Of a stretch of 29,254 nucleotides of DNA, positions 21,508-29,193 are shown piece by piece (positions within the stretch are counted from its first letter, which is position 1; the number at the start of each line of letters is the position of its first letter). The stretch covers positions 1-29,254 of IMG/VR virus record IMGVR_UViG_3300049847_000698. One strand, written 5' to 3'. The notes beneath the pieces are model-generated. The model searched no databases and was not told where the DNA came from. It worked only from the letters and a program-made list of their open reading frames with translations. This DNA is from a virus. The translations under genes and the position numbers were made by a program.

Positions 21508-23913
21508 CTATGCCGCCTTCTTTGCGACCATGCGGTCATAGCCGGCAGCCTGGCCAAAGGTGAAGGCAAAGCCGGAACCATTGAAGGCCACCGAAATTTT
21601 CAGGTAGCGCGCATAGCTCATGGTGATGGAGTGGAAAATGTCGAGGCTGTTGTTCACCGGCCCGGCATCCAGCTGCTTCCATTCCAGTGTGGCAGCACCG
21701 GGGTTCTCGCACAGGTAAACACCCATCACGCCATTGACGAAGCCTGCGATCACCAGTGCAGGATAATCCACACCGGGCTTGTTCTTGCCGAAGGCAAAGC
21801 ATTTCACCTCCCACACATCAGGGATCACGCTCCAGTCACGGCCATAATTTGTGGTGCGGAAAAACCCGTCGGTCTGATAGGCCGTGTCGGGTCCAATGTC
21901 GCCACTGCCCATCCACATGTGGCCATCGCGATTGGTCAGGCCTGCAATGCGCGGCGTGAACATCAGCTTGCCGTGATAGCTCGCCCAGTTGCAGGGCGGC
22001 CTTGTGCTGGGCGCTGGCGCACCATTGATGTTGACCGGGTACAAGGCCCATGTCGCACCCGCATCGGTGCTCTCCGCAATGCCGCCCAGCCAGTGCCACC
22101 AGAAAATCCGGTCAGGGTTGGCAGGGTCTTGGGCAAAGGCCACTTTTCGCGTGGTGTAGTCACCGCGAAAATTCTTCGTGTCCATGCCATTGCCGGTATA
22201 GTTTTTCGAGATGCCGGGAAAATTCATCTCCGTCCAGGTGGTGCCGCCATCGGCCGTGCGCACCGGGTGGCGCTGCGCGCACGGTTCCCACAGGGCGATG
22301 AGGCCGCTTCCCCCCATCTTGACGGGATGAAAATTGCCGCCGCCATTACCAAAGCCGCCACTCTCGGACCACACAGTCGGGCTGTCATAGGAGCGCAGCG
22401 TGGGATAGCTGTTCAGCAGGTTCCATGTCTGCCCGCCATTGGTGGAATATTCCGTGCCGCCAGGCTGCGAGCCTTCCTGAAACACCGATGTGATGGCGAG
22501 CAAATCCTTATCAGCTGTGCTCAGCCCCATGTACTGGCCATGGCGAATGGCCGCACCGCGATTGCCAAAGTAAACCGATGGCTGCACGCGTGGCCTGTCA
22601 ACCGGCACCAGTGCAGCATCATGGCACAGGCCCCACAGCTTGCCGTTATAGTCTTCCGTCATGTGCTGCACCACCAGCTGGATGATGCCCTTGGAAAACG
22701 AGTTGAACACCATGGTGGTGGGAATGGTGGTGCCCGGCAGATCAAGTGTATACACGCCAATGCCGTTGGGGCACAGCACGCGGTCCTGCTGGTACTTCAC
22801 AAAGCCGGTGCCGCCCAGCGACATCCAGTAGACATTGTTCGGATCACTCGGTGTGCGCGCACCCATCAGTGGCACATCACCATTCACAAACTGGCGCAGG
22901 CGGCCCGGTGGCCACACATGATCAATCCAGTTGGCACCGGCATCCGTGGTCAGGGCCCAGTCACCACCTTGCGCAACCAGCAGCCAGCGATTGGCATTGA
23001 ACGGATCAACGCTGATATAGTGCAGGGTGCGATTGCGGATTTCCGCCAGCTGTGCGGAGGCCGTCAGGTTGGTCCACACGCCGGTGCTGATCACCAGTTT
23101 CCACAGTTTGGTGCTGCTGCCATATTCAACGCACAACAGCGTGTCGGCATTGACCAGGCAGGCATCATAAACTTCCGAGGTCACAGGCCCGCCTGCAATG
23201 GCCGTCCATGTGTCGCCGCCATCCCCTGACTTGTAATAGCCGCGGCCAAACACATGCGCGTACACTTTGGCCTTGCGCTGCGATCCCGTCACGCCACCGG
23301 TGGACACTTGCCCCGCGGTGAAATTGTCAATCACAATGCCGCTGGTGCCTTGCTGCGATCCCGTGCGGCCAATGGGCAGCGGCAGATTGCAGGATTTGAA
23401 ATTCTGTGTGCTGCCCAGCTTGCGCCACAAGCCACCCTTGGTGGCGTGGCCAATGCGGCCCGTCAGATAAACCACTTCGGCATTGCTGGGGTCCACCTTC
23501 ATCTTGTGGCGCGCCAGCTTGTTGAAGTTGTAGTTGCTGTTGAAGTCGTCGGCGTTCGGTGCATCATCAAACGCGATCGATGCCCAGGCCTTGCCTTTGG
23601 TGGCCGAGCGAAACACCTTGCCCACCTGGTTCACCATCCACAGCACACTGCTGTTGGATGGCGCAATGGCCACGGCATAAATGCCCCAGTTGTCAATGCC
23701 GTGATGAATGGGCAGACCCGTGGCCGGAAGCTCGCTTGCCACCACCAGCGGTTCCCACGCGGTTTTTGCGGCATTGGCAATGTAAGCGCCATAGGTATCG
23801 CACCAGCACACCAGCGTGCCATCGGCATGGTCATCAAAGCCGGTGACCCAGCCCATGGCATCCATGGCACCGGTTTCCCATTGAAGCGGCATTGCTGTAA
23901 CTGTTGCGGGCAT
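21508..23913 (-). CDS. Asp-box beta-propeller virion protein (possible glycan depolymerase)
   Basis: 801 residues with at least five clear Asp-box/BNR motifs (S/T-x-D/N-x-G-x-x-W): SGDGGDTW 229-236, TTDAGANW 322-329, STNGGQTW 490-497, TADGGTTW 553-560, STDAGATW 615-622. Degenerate copies lie at ~103-110 and ~687-694. Motifs spaced ~60-160 residues across the whole length are the mark of sialidase-like, VPS10 or GH74-type propellers; the length fits a two-propeller GH74-like fold. No signal peptide. It lies between the long fibre and the Ig-like repeat gene in the late operon, so it is probably a virion tail protein that binds or cleaves surface polysaccharide. Catalytic residues cannot be placed from sequence alone. 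A good Shine-Dalgarno precedes the ATG. Confidence 0.75.
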   Translation of the reverse strand: MPATVTAMPLQWETGAMDAMGWVTGFDDHADGTLVCWCDTYGAYIANAAKTAWEPLVVASELPATGLPIHHGIDNWGIYAVAIAPSNSSVLWMVNQVGKVFRSATKGKAWASIAFDDAPNADDFNSNYNFNKLARHKMKVDPSNAEVVYLTGRIGHATKGGLWRKLGSTQNFKSCNLPLPIGRTGSQQGTSGIVIDNFTAGQVSTGGVTGSQRKAKVYAHVFGRGYYKSGDGGDTWTAIAGGPVTSEVYDACLVNADTLLCVEYGSSTKLWKLVISTGVWTNLTASAQLAEIRNRTLHYISVDPFNANRWLLVAQGGDWALTTDAGANWIDHVWPPGRLRQFVNGDVPLMGARTPSDPNNVYWMSLGGTGFVKYQQDRVLCPNGIGVYTLDLPGTTIPTTMVFNSFSKGIIQLVVQHMTEDYNGKLWGLCHDAALVPVDRPRVQPSVYFGNRGAAIRHGQYMGLSTADKDLLAITSVFQEGSQPGGTEYSTNGGQTWNLLNSYPTLRSYDSPTVWSESGGFGNGGGNFHPVKMGGSGLIALWEPCAQRHPVRTADGGTTWTEMNFPGISKNYTGNGMDTKNFRGDYTTRKVAFAQDPANPDRIFWWHWLGGIAESTDAGATWALYPVNINGAPAPSTRPPCNWASYHGKLMFTPRIAGLTNRDGHMWMGSGDIGPDTAYQTDGFFRTTNYGRDWSVIPDVWEVKCFAFGKNKPGVDYPALVIAGFVNGVMGVYLCENPGAATLEWKQLDAGPVNNSLDIFHSITMSYARYLKISVAFNGSGFAFTFGQAAGYDRMVAKKAA

Positions 23914-23922
23914 CGACGACCT

Positions 23923-25965
23923 CTATGCTTTGGCGATGGTGAACACGGCCAGCACGCCGCTTTGCGCAGCGCTCAGTGTCACCGTGGGCTGGAAGGCCAG
24001 CGGGGTTGCACCCGCCGTATTGTCTTTCTTGACGATGGAGCAATACATGCCGCCAAAGGCTTGCGCGTCATCAACCACGCCATCGCTCCAGCTGGGAGCC
24101 GTGCTGCTGTTGTACATGCACACGGCATAGCCCATGCCACCTGCCGGAATGTTTTGCGCGGCCAGCTGCTTGGTGCTTTCGCCAATCAGGTTCGCAGCGG
24201 CAAAGGTGCCAAGCGCCCCGGCATTTTCAAGCTGGGCGAGCGATGCAAAACTCATGAAGCAGGCTTCCGTGGTGCCGCCGCCATTTTGATATTCGGTCGA
24301 GAAGGCCGCAACCGTTGAGCTGGCATCGGCAAACAGGAACAGTTTGAGGTTATAGCCCGGGAAGGCCTGGATGAATTCCGCCACCGAAGCGCGCGGCGCA
24401 CCCACAATTTGCGTGTTGACCGGACGAATGGAATTGTCACCGCGCACCAGTGCAAGGCCCAGCAATTTGCGGCTGGCATGGGTGTTGGGAATGGCGAAGT
24501 TGGCAAAGTTCTGCGTGCCGGAGGCAAGGAAGTCGCCATCGGCAATCACCGTGGTGCGCGCCAGCAAGGTGGTGCTGGCAGCCCCCACAACGAAGCTCAC
24601 CACGTTGGAAGCCACCGGACCGGCACCGCGCGTCCAGTGCAGTTGCGCGTAATAGGTGCCATTGGCAAGCACGGGAATATTGCTGAAAATCGCCTCGGCA
24701 TTGGTCAGCATGCCATTGGTAATGGGCACGGTCTGGTCCAAAAGCTCGCCCGCTGTTGGCGGGTTGGTGGCGGAAATGCGCAGGCGCGCCGTATCGCCCA
24801 CCAGCATGTTGGGCTGCACATCCATGTTGAATTGTGGTGTCTGGTTCACCACCGGCAGTTCCACACCCAGCAGCACGCCGGTGATGGTGGCGGTATTGGC
24901 CAGCGTGAAGGCGAGCGGCGTTTGCGGATACCAGATGCCATCGCCATTGACTTCGGCCTGGGCATAATAGGTGCCAACCGCCAGATCAGGCGTGATGGTG
25001 AAGCTGGACGATGTGCCCGCCGGATTGGCAACATTGGTCAGAATGGTGGCCCCGGTCATGGCCGCAGCGGTGGCATAGCGCAGCTTCACCGTCATGCCGT
25101 CAATGCCGCTGGTATAGGAGGCCGTGAAGGACGGCGAAAAATCATTGGCGGGCGTATCCCAGTTCAGCGCCGTCAGCGTGGGCCGTGTCAGGGTAATCTG
25201 CAGGGGCACGGCAGGATACCATACACCGCCATCGATGTTGGCCTGCACATGCCAGGTTTGCGCCGCCCAGGTGGTGGCGGCAGTAAAGGCTTCGGTTCCG
25301 TTCACCACATCGGCCACTTGCGGAATTTCTATCGCATCGAGCATGGCCGCCGTGCTGCCAAAGCGCAGCTTGATGGGCGATGTGCCAGCCACAGCCCCGG
25401 TATAGGTCACCGCAAAGGATGGCGTGCGGTCATTCGGATCAGCCGATGTTGTCCATGTCAGGCCGGTCACGGCGGAACCTGACACTGCACCCACTGTCCA
25501 GGTGACGGTGTTGCTGGGCCCGGCGGGCGCAAAGCCCGCGCGCTCATGCCAGACACGCGCCTTCCATGTGCCGTCGACCAATGATGCCAGCATGCCATTG
25601 AACAGCGCCTGCAGGGTTGGCATGTCATTTGGCACCGTGATGCTCGATGTATATTCAATCGCCGTGAACACCGAGCGGGTGAATTCAAACCGCAACACGT
25701 CGCCACCACGCAAGCTCGCCACCTGCACGGACAGTTTTGGCGTTGCGTCACCCTCCACAACTGCAAGAACCGGCACAACCGGATCGGCAAAGGTCGCATC
25801 GCCACCACCGCCGCCGCCACTGCCTTCACCGGTCAGGATCAGGGTGGCATCATGGCCTGCCTCAATTTGCAGCATGGCCCCGTTGCTGGCTTCCAGCACA
25901 AAGGCGGCATCACCGGGTCCGTCAATGACCAGTTCGGCATCCGGATTGGTGATCAGGCTGGCCAT
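23923..25965 (-). CDS. Virion surface protein with Ig-like repeats
   Basis: 680 residues. About four ~95-residue beta-sandwich repeats lie between ~60 and ~460, with recurring WKARVW/WHVQANIDGGVWYPAV/YYAQAEVNGDGIWYP/YYAQLHW strands and T-x-T openings. An N-terminal linker is Gly-rich (GEGSGGGGGGDATF). The C-terminal ~200 residues (TTVIADGDFLASGTQNFANF, LGLALVRGDNSIRPVNT, FMSFASLAQLENAGALGTF) are an unrepeated beta-rich domain. Ig-like repeats are common on phage heads and tails, where they bind surface carbohydrate weakly. Start at TGATG overlap with the upstream gene. Confidence 0.7.
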   Translation of the reverse strand: MASLITNPDAELVIDGPGDAAFVLEASNGAMLQIEAGHDATLILTGEGSGGGGGGDATFADPVVPVLAVVEGDATPKLSVQVASLRGGDVLRFEFTRSVFTAIEYTSSITVPNDMPTLQALFNGMLASLVDGTWKARVWHERAGFAPAGPSNTVTWTVGAVSGSAVTGLTWTTSADPNDRTPSFAVTYTGAVAGTSPIKLRFGSTAAMLDAIEIPQVADVVNGTEAFTAATTWAAQTWHVQANIDGGVWYPAVPLQITLTRPTLTALNWDTPANDFSPSFTASYTSGIDGMTVKLRYATAAAMTGATILTNVANPAGTSSSFTITPDLAVGTYYAQAEVNGDGIWYPQTPLAFTLANTATITGVLLGVELPVVNQTPQFNMDVQPNMLVGDTARLRISATNPPTAGELLDQTVPITNGMLTNAEAIFSNIPVLANGTYYAQLHWTRGAGPVASNVVSFVVGAASTTLLARTTVIADGDFLASGTQNFANFAIPNTHASRKLLGLALVRGDNSIRPVNTQIVGAPRASVAEFIQAFPGYNLKLFLFADASSTVAAFSTEYQNGGGTTEACFMSFASLAQLENAGALGTFAAANLIGESTKQLAAQNIPAGGMGYAVCMYNSSTAPSWSDGVVDDAQAFGGMYCSIVKKDNTAGATPLAFQPTVTLSAAQSGVLAVFTIAKA

Positions 25966-26288
25966 CAGTAATCTACCTCGATCATGGCCGAGCCGTGCAG
26001 CAACAATGTATTGTCGGCATTCCAGATGTTGATGGTGGTCTGCACCAGATCACCCTCGCCAGCCCCCAGCGTGGTGAGGTTGGCCTGCGTCACATCATAG
26101 ACAAACAGGCCGGGTGGCCCGCCCACGGCATCAACGCCAGCGCCTTGCGTCAGTGTCACTTTCTGGGTGCCAAACTGGTGCACCACAATCACCGTCTTTC
26201 CTGCGAGTGGTTGCGGCACCCCCGCCAGCACCGCCGTGCAGCGAATGCGCGTTGTATGCGAAAGCTTGTAAACCGGATGATCAGCCAT
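25965..26288 (-). CDS. Small tail-associated beta protein
   Basis: 107 residues from the ATG at 26288 (TGATG overlap). Strand-rich: RIRCTAVLAGVPQPLAGKTV, VVHQFGTQKVTLTQGAG, LFVYDVTQANLTTLGAGEGD, NADNTLLLHGSAMIEVDY. The pattern resembles BppU-like or Ig-like N-terminal adaptor domains that hold receptor-binding proteins; similarity is loose. It precedes the Ig-repeat protein, fitting an adaptor role. Confidence 0.6.
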   Translation of the reverse strand: MADHPVYKLSHTTRIRCTAVLAGVPQPLAGKTVIVVHQFGTQKVTLTQGAGVDAVGGPPGLFVYDVTQANLTTLGAGEGDLVQTTINIWNADNTLLLHGSAMIEVDY

Positions 26289-26419
26289 CAATGAGGCCCC
26301 ATGTGTCTGTAGGCATAAAGGACGGGCCGCATGATGTGATCGAGCACATCAAGGCCATAGAGAACGACCAGCACATAGGCCGCCACAACGGCAATTGCGG
26401 TGAGCGCGCTAAAGCGCAT
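26288..26419 (-). CDS. Small single-membrane-segment protein
   Basis: 43 residues from the ATG at 26419 (TGATG overlap with the gene upstream); longer starts at 26455 or 26485 exist. One hydrophobic helix (FSALTAIAVVAAYVLVVLYG) then a short charged tail (LDVLDHIMRPVLYAYRHMGPH). Part of the lysis or membrane cluster; role not known. Confidence 0.55.
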   Translation of the reverse strand: MRFSALTAIAVVAAYVLVVLYGLDVLDHIMRPVLYAYRHMGPH

Positions 26420-26739
26420 CACCGGATGATCGGAAGTACCGGATTGTTTGACCATTTTCGCACCATGTTGATTGCCGTCCGACACAGATACATCGCCGTC
26501 ACACCGAGCAGAAAACCGGTGGCATTCTCAGTGGCATTGTCCACCGGCACCGGCAGATACTTGATCGCCACCGCATAGACCGGCACAGTCAGGTAAGCGG
26601 CTGTCGCAAGCCCCACCATGACGTAACCAAAGCTTTCACCCTTGGTGCCTTTCATCAGAATGGCATAGACGGAACCGCCCGCCATGCCCGCCAGAAGATT
26701 GGTCAGCTTCACGCCAATCCATGTTTGAACAGGATCCAT
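26419..26739 (-). CDS. Holin-like membrane protein
   Basis: 106 residues with about three hydrophobic segments (VKLTNLLAGMAGGSVYAILM, FGYVMVGLATAAYLTVPVYAV, ATGFLLGVTAMYLCRTAINMV) and a basic C-terminus. Size and layout are those of a class I holin, which makes membrane holes that release the endolysin. Located near the endolysin, with a lipoprotein gene beside it. Confidence 0.65.
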   Translation of the reverse strand: MDPVQTWIGVKLTNLLAGMAGGSVYAILMKGTKGESFGYVMVGLATAAYLTVPVYAVAIKYLPVPVDNATENATGFLLGVTAMYLCRTAINMVRKWSNNPVLPIIR

Positions 26740-26940
26740 TCACCGCCCCCGGTTTTGGAATTTGTCGAACAGCGCCTGCGCCAGCCCGCCGCCAATTTGC
26801 TGCACGGGCGTTGCCGGTTCAGGAGCCATGGTCACGTTGCAGGTCTTCACGCCAATGCAAATGGCCAGGCCACCCACCAGCGGCTTTGCAGCGCAGCCCG
26901 TGAGCAGCATGGACATTGCAATGGCGAGAAGTGGTTTCAC
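26740..26940 (-). CDS. Small lipoprotein (Rz1-like spanin candidate)
   Basis: 66 residues from a GTG at 26940 (GTGA overlap). A lipoprotein signal MKPLLAIAMSMLLTGC has the lipobox LLTGC, so mature Cys16 would be acylated. The remaining ~50 residues are Pro/Ala-rich with one cysteine pair (C28 and C34). A short lysis-cluster lipoprotein is the form expected for an outer-membrane spanin, but no partner inner-membrane spanin is evident. Confidence 0.65.
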   Translation of the reverse strand: MKPLLAIAMSMLLTGCAAKPLVGGLAICIGVKTCNVTMAPEPATPVQQIGGGLAQALFDKFQNRGR

Positions 26941-27155
26941 TTCGGCGCAACCGGTGCCGGTTTGCCAATCGGCTGCTTGGCCTTGGCCCGGCCAATGGCA
27001 GCACCGAGGCCGCTCATGCCTGCCACAACGGCACCCATGGCGGCTTCAAAATTGCCGCCCTTGTACGAGATATAGGCCGTGCCGAAGCTGGCCATGGCCG
27101 CACCAATGCCACTCATAAAGCCGAGCGAGGCATACCACGGTTTGTTGTCTTCCAT
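26937..27155 (-). CDS. Small Gly/Ala-rich membrane protein, holin candidate
   Basis: 72 residues: MEDNKPWYASLGFMSGIGAA, MASFGTAYISYKGGNFEAAM, GAVVAGMSGLGAAIGRAKAK, then a Pro/Lys tail. Two short Gly-rich hydrophobic segments. Strong Shine-Dalgarno AGGAG with an 8-nt spacer; the 14-nt leader CAACAGGAGAACGT is shared with the next gene (27453-27466). Could be the holin or antiholin. Confidence 0.6.
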   Translation of the reverse strand: MEDNKPWYASLGFMSGIGAAMASFGTAYISYKGGNFEAAMGAVVAGMSGLGAAIGRAKAKQPIGKPAPVAPK

Positions 27156-27158
27156 CTT

Positions 27159-27172
27159 ACGTTCTCCTGTTG
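27159..27172 (-). promoter_or_regulatory. Repeated ribosome-binding leader (copy 1)
   Basis: CAACAGGAGAACGT, identical to 27453-27466 on the same strand. Each copy precedes a small lysis-cluster gene, setting a strong and probably equal translation rate. Confidence 0.6.
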
Positions 27173-27181
27173 CGTTGATGA

Positions 27182-27448
27182 TCAGGCGGCAGTTGGTGTC
27201 TGTGGAGCATCAACAGCGGGCAGCGAAACGGGCTCGCTGTCGAAATAGTACAATGCGCCCAGCTTGTAGCTATCCATCACAGCCGGATTGGTGACAAAAA
27301 TCTTCAGTTCACCACTTGGTGTGGCAGCCATAAAACGCTGATCTTCCGGGATTGAACTGTCGTATTCCGGGCGGAACACAAACGTTTTTCCGGGACCCCA
27401 TGCATGGCTTGTGATGTCACAGAGCTTCATCTTGCAGCGAATTTTCAT
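27182..27448 (-). CDS. Hypothetical late protein
   Basis: 88 residues from the ATG at 27448, 9 nt past AGGAG; the GTG at 27454 is too near the Shine-Dalgarno. Strand-rich with a Pro/Thr tail (KTFVFRPEYDSSIPEDQRFM, ELKIFVTNPAVM, ALYYFDSEPVSLPA). Position in the late operon suggests a small virion or lysis-accessory protein. Not recognised. Confidence 0.65.
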   Translation of the reverse strand: MKIRCKMKLCDITSHAWGPGKTFVFRPEYDSSIPEDQRFMAATPSGELKIFVTNPAVMDSYKLGALYYFDSEPVSLPAVDAPQTPTAA

Positions 27449-27452
27449 AGTC

Positions 27453-27466
27453 ACGTTCTCCTGTTG
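27453..27466 (-). promoter_or_regulatory. Repeated ribosome-binding leader (copy 2)
   Basis: CAACAGGAGAACGT, identical to 27159-27172. It decides the start of 27182-27448: the GTG directly after AACGT is too close to AGGAG, so the ATG six bases on is used. Confidence 0.6.
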
Positions 27467-27607
27467 TCAAACACATCGGTCGGCAAGGTCGCGGAGGATC
27501 CACGCCATCGCGCCAAGCACTGCGAAAATGCAGAAGATCAGCGTTACACCCATCATGACGGCGGGATCGCTGTGGCCTTCCGGCACCTCAAATTCATGGT
27601 TCTTCAT
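27467..27607 (-). CDS. Small single-helix membrane protein
   Basis: 46 residues from the ATG at 27607, overlapping the endolysin stop as ATGA. An acidic N-terminus (MKNHEFEVPEGHSDPAV) is followed by one hydrophobic helix (MMGVTLIFCIFAVLGAMAWI) and a short basic end. Directly downstream of the endolysin; candidate pinholin or lysis regulator. Confidence 0.55.
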   Translation of the reverse strand: MKNHEFEVPEGHSDPAVMMGVTLIFCIFAVLGAMAWILRDLADRCV

Positions 27608-28029
27608 GCCACCCCCCTTGCGCGCGGATACTGGCGCAGCGGCAATTGCCAGTGATTGGTATCCTTGAAGCCCTTGAAGTTGTGGCCCCACTCAATGAAC
27701 AGGCCGAGTTTGGCTGCAGATTTTGTCAGCGCCACATCCATCAGCTTGAACTTGTCGAAGTGCTGCCAGGCAATCTCGCGCTTGCCGTTCACGCTCACCA
27801 GCGGGGCCATGTCCACGGCACAGCTCATCTTGCAGGCGTTGAACTCCGGCACGTGGCGCGAATATTTGGCGCGGCTCGCACCACTCGCCAGATTGGCCTG
27901 ATGCTCGGCAATCGTGCGCACACCCTGAATGAGCTGCACATCAAACGGCAGCGACGGCACGGCATCCAGAATGATGCGGCACAGTTGATCATGCACGCCC
28001 TTCAGGCGTTCGGGACGAAGCAGCATCAT
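27604..28029 (-). CDS. Endolysin, M15 (VanY-like) peptidase
   Basis: 141 residues. QGVRTIAEHQANLASGASRA, then SRH (S57-R58-H59), a short insert with two cysteines, AVD (D73), and DTNHWQLP (H126) give the zinc ligands His59, Asp73 and His126; Glu113 in FIEWGHNF may be catalytic. It cuts L-Ala-D-Glu or D-Ala-D-Ala peptide bonds in peptidoglycan at lysis. The ATG at 28029 overlaps the tail-fibre stop. There is no signal peptide, so it needs a holin to cross the membrane; several small membrane-protein genes follow. Confidence 0.87.
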   Translation of the reverse strand: MMLLRPERLKGVHDQLCRIILDAVPSLPFDVQLIQGVRTIAEHQANLASGASRAKYSRHVPEFNACKMSCAVDMAPLVSVNGKREIAWQHFDKFKLMDVALTKSAAKLGLFIEWGHNFKGFKDTNHWQLPLRQYPRARGVA

Positions 28030-29135
28030 GGCACCCTGTACATGCCGTGCGCATGCACGATCACGTCCTGTATGTTGGCCGCCAGCGCAAGGTCAGAACG
28101 AACCATTGCAAGCTCGCGCGACCCGTCGAATTTCTGAATGCGAAAGCTGACCTGATTGAAAATCACGCGCCCGGATACGCGCCCCGGCGTCAGCTGCTGG
28201 CTGATGCTGACGGAGCATGGAAATTTTCGGCCCGAGGCATCATCAACCGCCACAAAAGGCAGGCCTTCAAGCGACAGGCCGTCAATGCCAACATTGGAAA
28301 TTGCATCAACCCGCACAATGGCCTGAAAGAATATGGTTTTGCCAACGCGCGTGTAATAGCCCGAGGCCTCCAGTGCCGTTTGCGCGGCAGTGCCAATCAT
28401 CAACACCGGCGTGAACGTGCCTTCCAGCGGCGTGATCGCATCCAGCTGTTGCTTGACCACCACCTCGCCAGCAGCCGTGCCGGGCGCATAGTTCACGCCC
28501 GTGTTGCCACCGCCATTATTGGCCGTGGCCGGCACCCATGCATCATTGTAGCGAATGTTGCGGGCACCAGTGGCGGTGTTGAACCACTCATCACCCGCCT
28601 GCAGGGGCGAGCCGTCAATGCGGGTGGTGGGTGGCCCCGATGTGGGCGGCAGAAAACGCAGGTCATAGCGCAGCACACTGGCAATCACCGCCGCAGCAGA
28701 AGCACTTGATCCCGGCGGAATGGCAAAACTGCGCGCGGCCAGGTCGTCCAGGTCGCGGCGCTGCTCTTGTTCGACAACGGCAATCTTGGACAGCTCGGCT
28801 TCCAGCGCACGGGCATTGATGGTGGTGCCCTTGGTCACGGCCACTTCGCGCTTGTGGGCGCGCAGCCCCGTCACCTGAAATTGCGTGGTCGATGGAATGG
28901 CCGTGGCAAAGGTGATGGTGAAGGTGGAATAAACCGCCGCCGGATTGACCTTGGCCACAGTCACGCTGGCAGGCGCAAAGGCGGCATCGCCTTGCGCCTT
29001 GGTCATCACCTGCACATCGGCAATGTCAAACACGCCCCAGCCTTCACCGAAGGGGCCGTAAGTGGTGCCCCCATTGCCGGTGAGCACCGGCGTTTTGCGG
29101 GGCGATGCAGGAATGGGATAAGGGGTCACAGCCAT
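28026..29135 (-). CDS. Podovirus tail fibre with T7-type N-terminal anchor
   Basis: 369 residues. The first ~140 residues (TFTITFATAIPSTTQFQVTG, REVAVTKGTTINARALEAEL, EQEQRRDLDDLAARSFAIPP) match the T7-fibre N-terminal anchor family that attaches to the tail tube. Next is a Gly/Ala/Ser linker, then WFNTATGARNIRYNDAWVPA and a beta-sandwich (YYTRVGKTIFFQAIVRVDAI, NVGIDGLSLEGLPFVAVDD) resembling head-binding or receptor-binding tips. It heads the late cluster seen here; the promoter candidate is just upstream. Confidence 0.82.
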   Translation of the reverse strand: MAVTPYPIPASPRKTPVLTGNGGTTYGPFGEGWGVFDIADVQVMTKAQGDAAFAPASVTVAKVNPAAVYSTFTITFATAIPSTTQFQVTGLRAHKREVAVTKGTTINARALEAELSKIAVVEQEQRRDLDDLAARSFAIPPGSSASAAAVIASVLRYDLRFLPPTSGPPTTRIDGSPLQAGDEWFNTATGARNIRYNDAWVPATANNGGGNTGVNYAPGTAAGEVVVKQQLDAITPLEGTFTPVLMIGTAAQTALEASGYYTRVGKTIFFQAIVRVDAISNVGIDGLSLEGLPFVAVDDASGRKFPCSVSISQQLTPGRVSGRVIFNQVSFRIQKFDGSRELAMVRSDLALAANIQDVIVHAHGMYRVP

Positions 29136-29141
29136 GGCGGC

Positions 29142-29168
29142 ATTCTAACCCGGTTTCAGACCCGTCAA
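29142..29168 (-). promoter_or_regulatory. Candidate late promoter upstream of the tail fibre
   Basis: TTGACG (29168-29163) with a 15-base spacer and TAGAAT (29147-29142). The -10 ends only 6 bases before the ATG, so a transcript would be leaderless or nearly so. The 15-mer GACCGCACTTGACGG around the -35 (29176-29162) is identical to one at 14944-14958 in the immunity region, hinting at shared control. Confidence 0.5.
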
Positions 29169-29193
29169 GTGCGGTCCGGGGGAGAGGTGCGCG

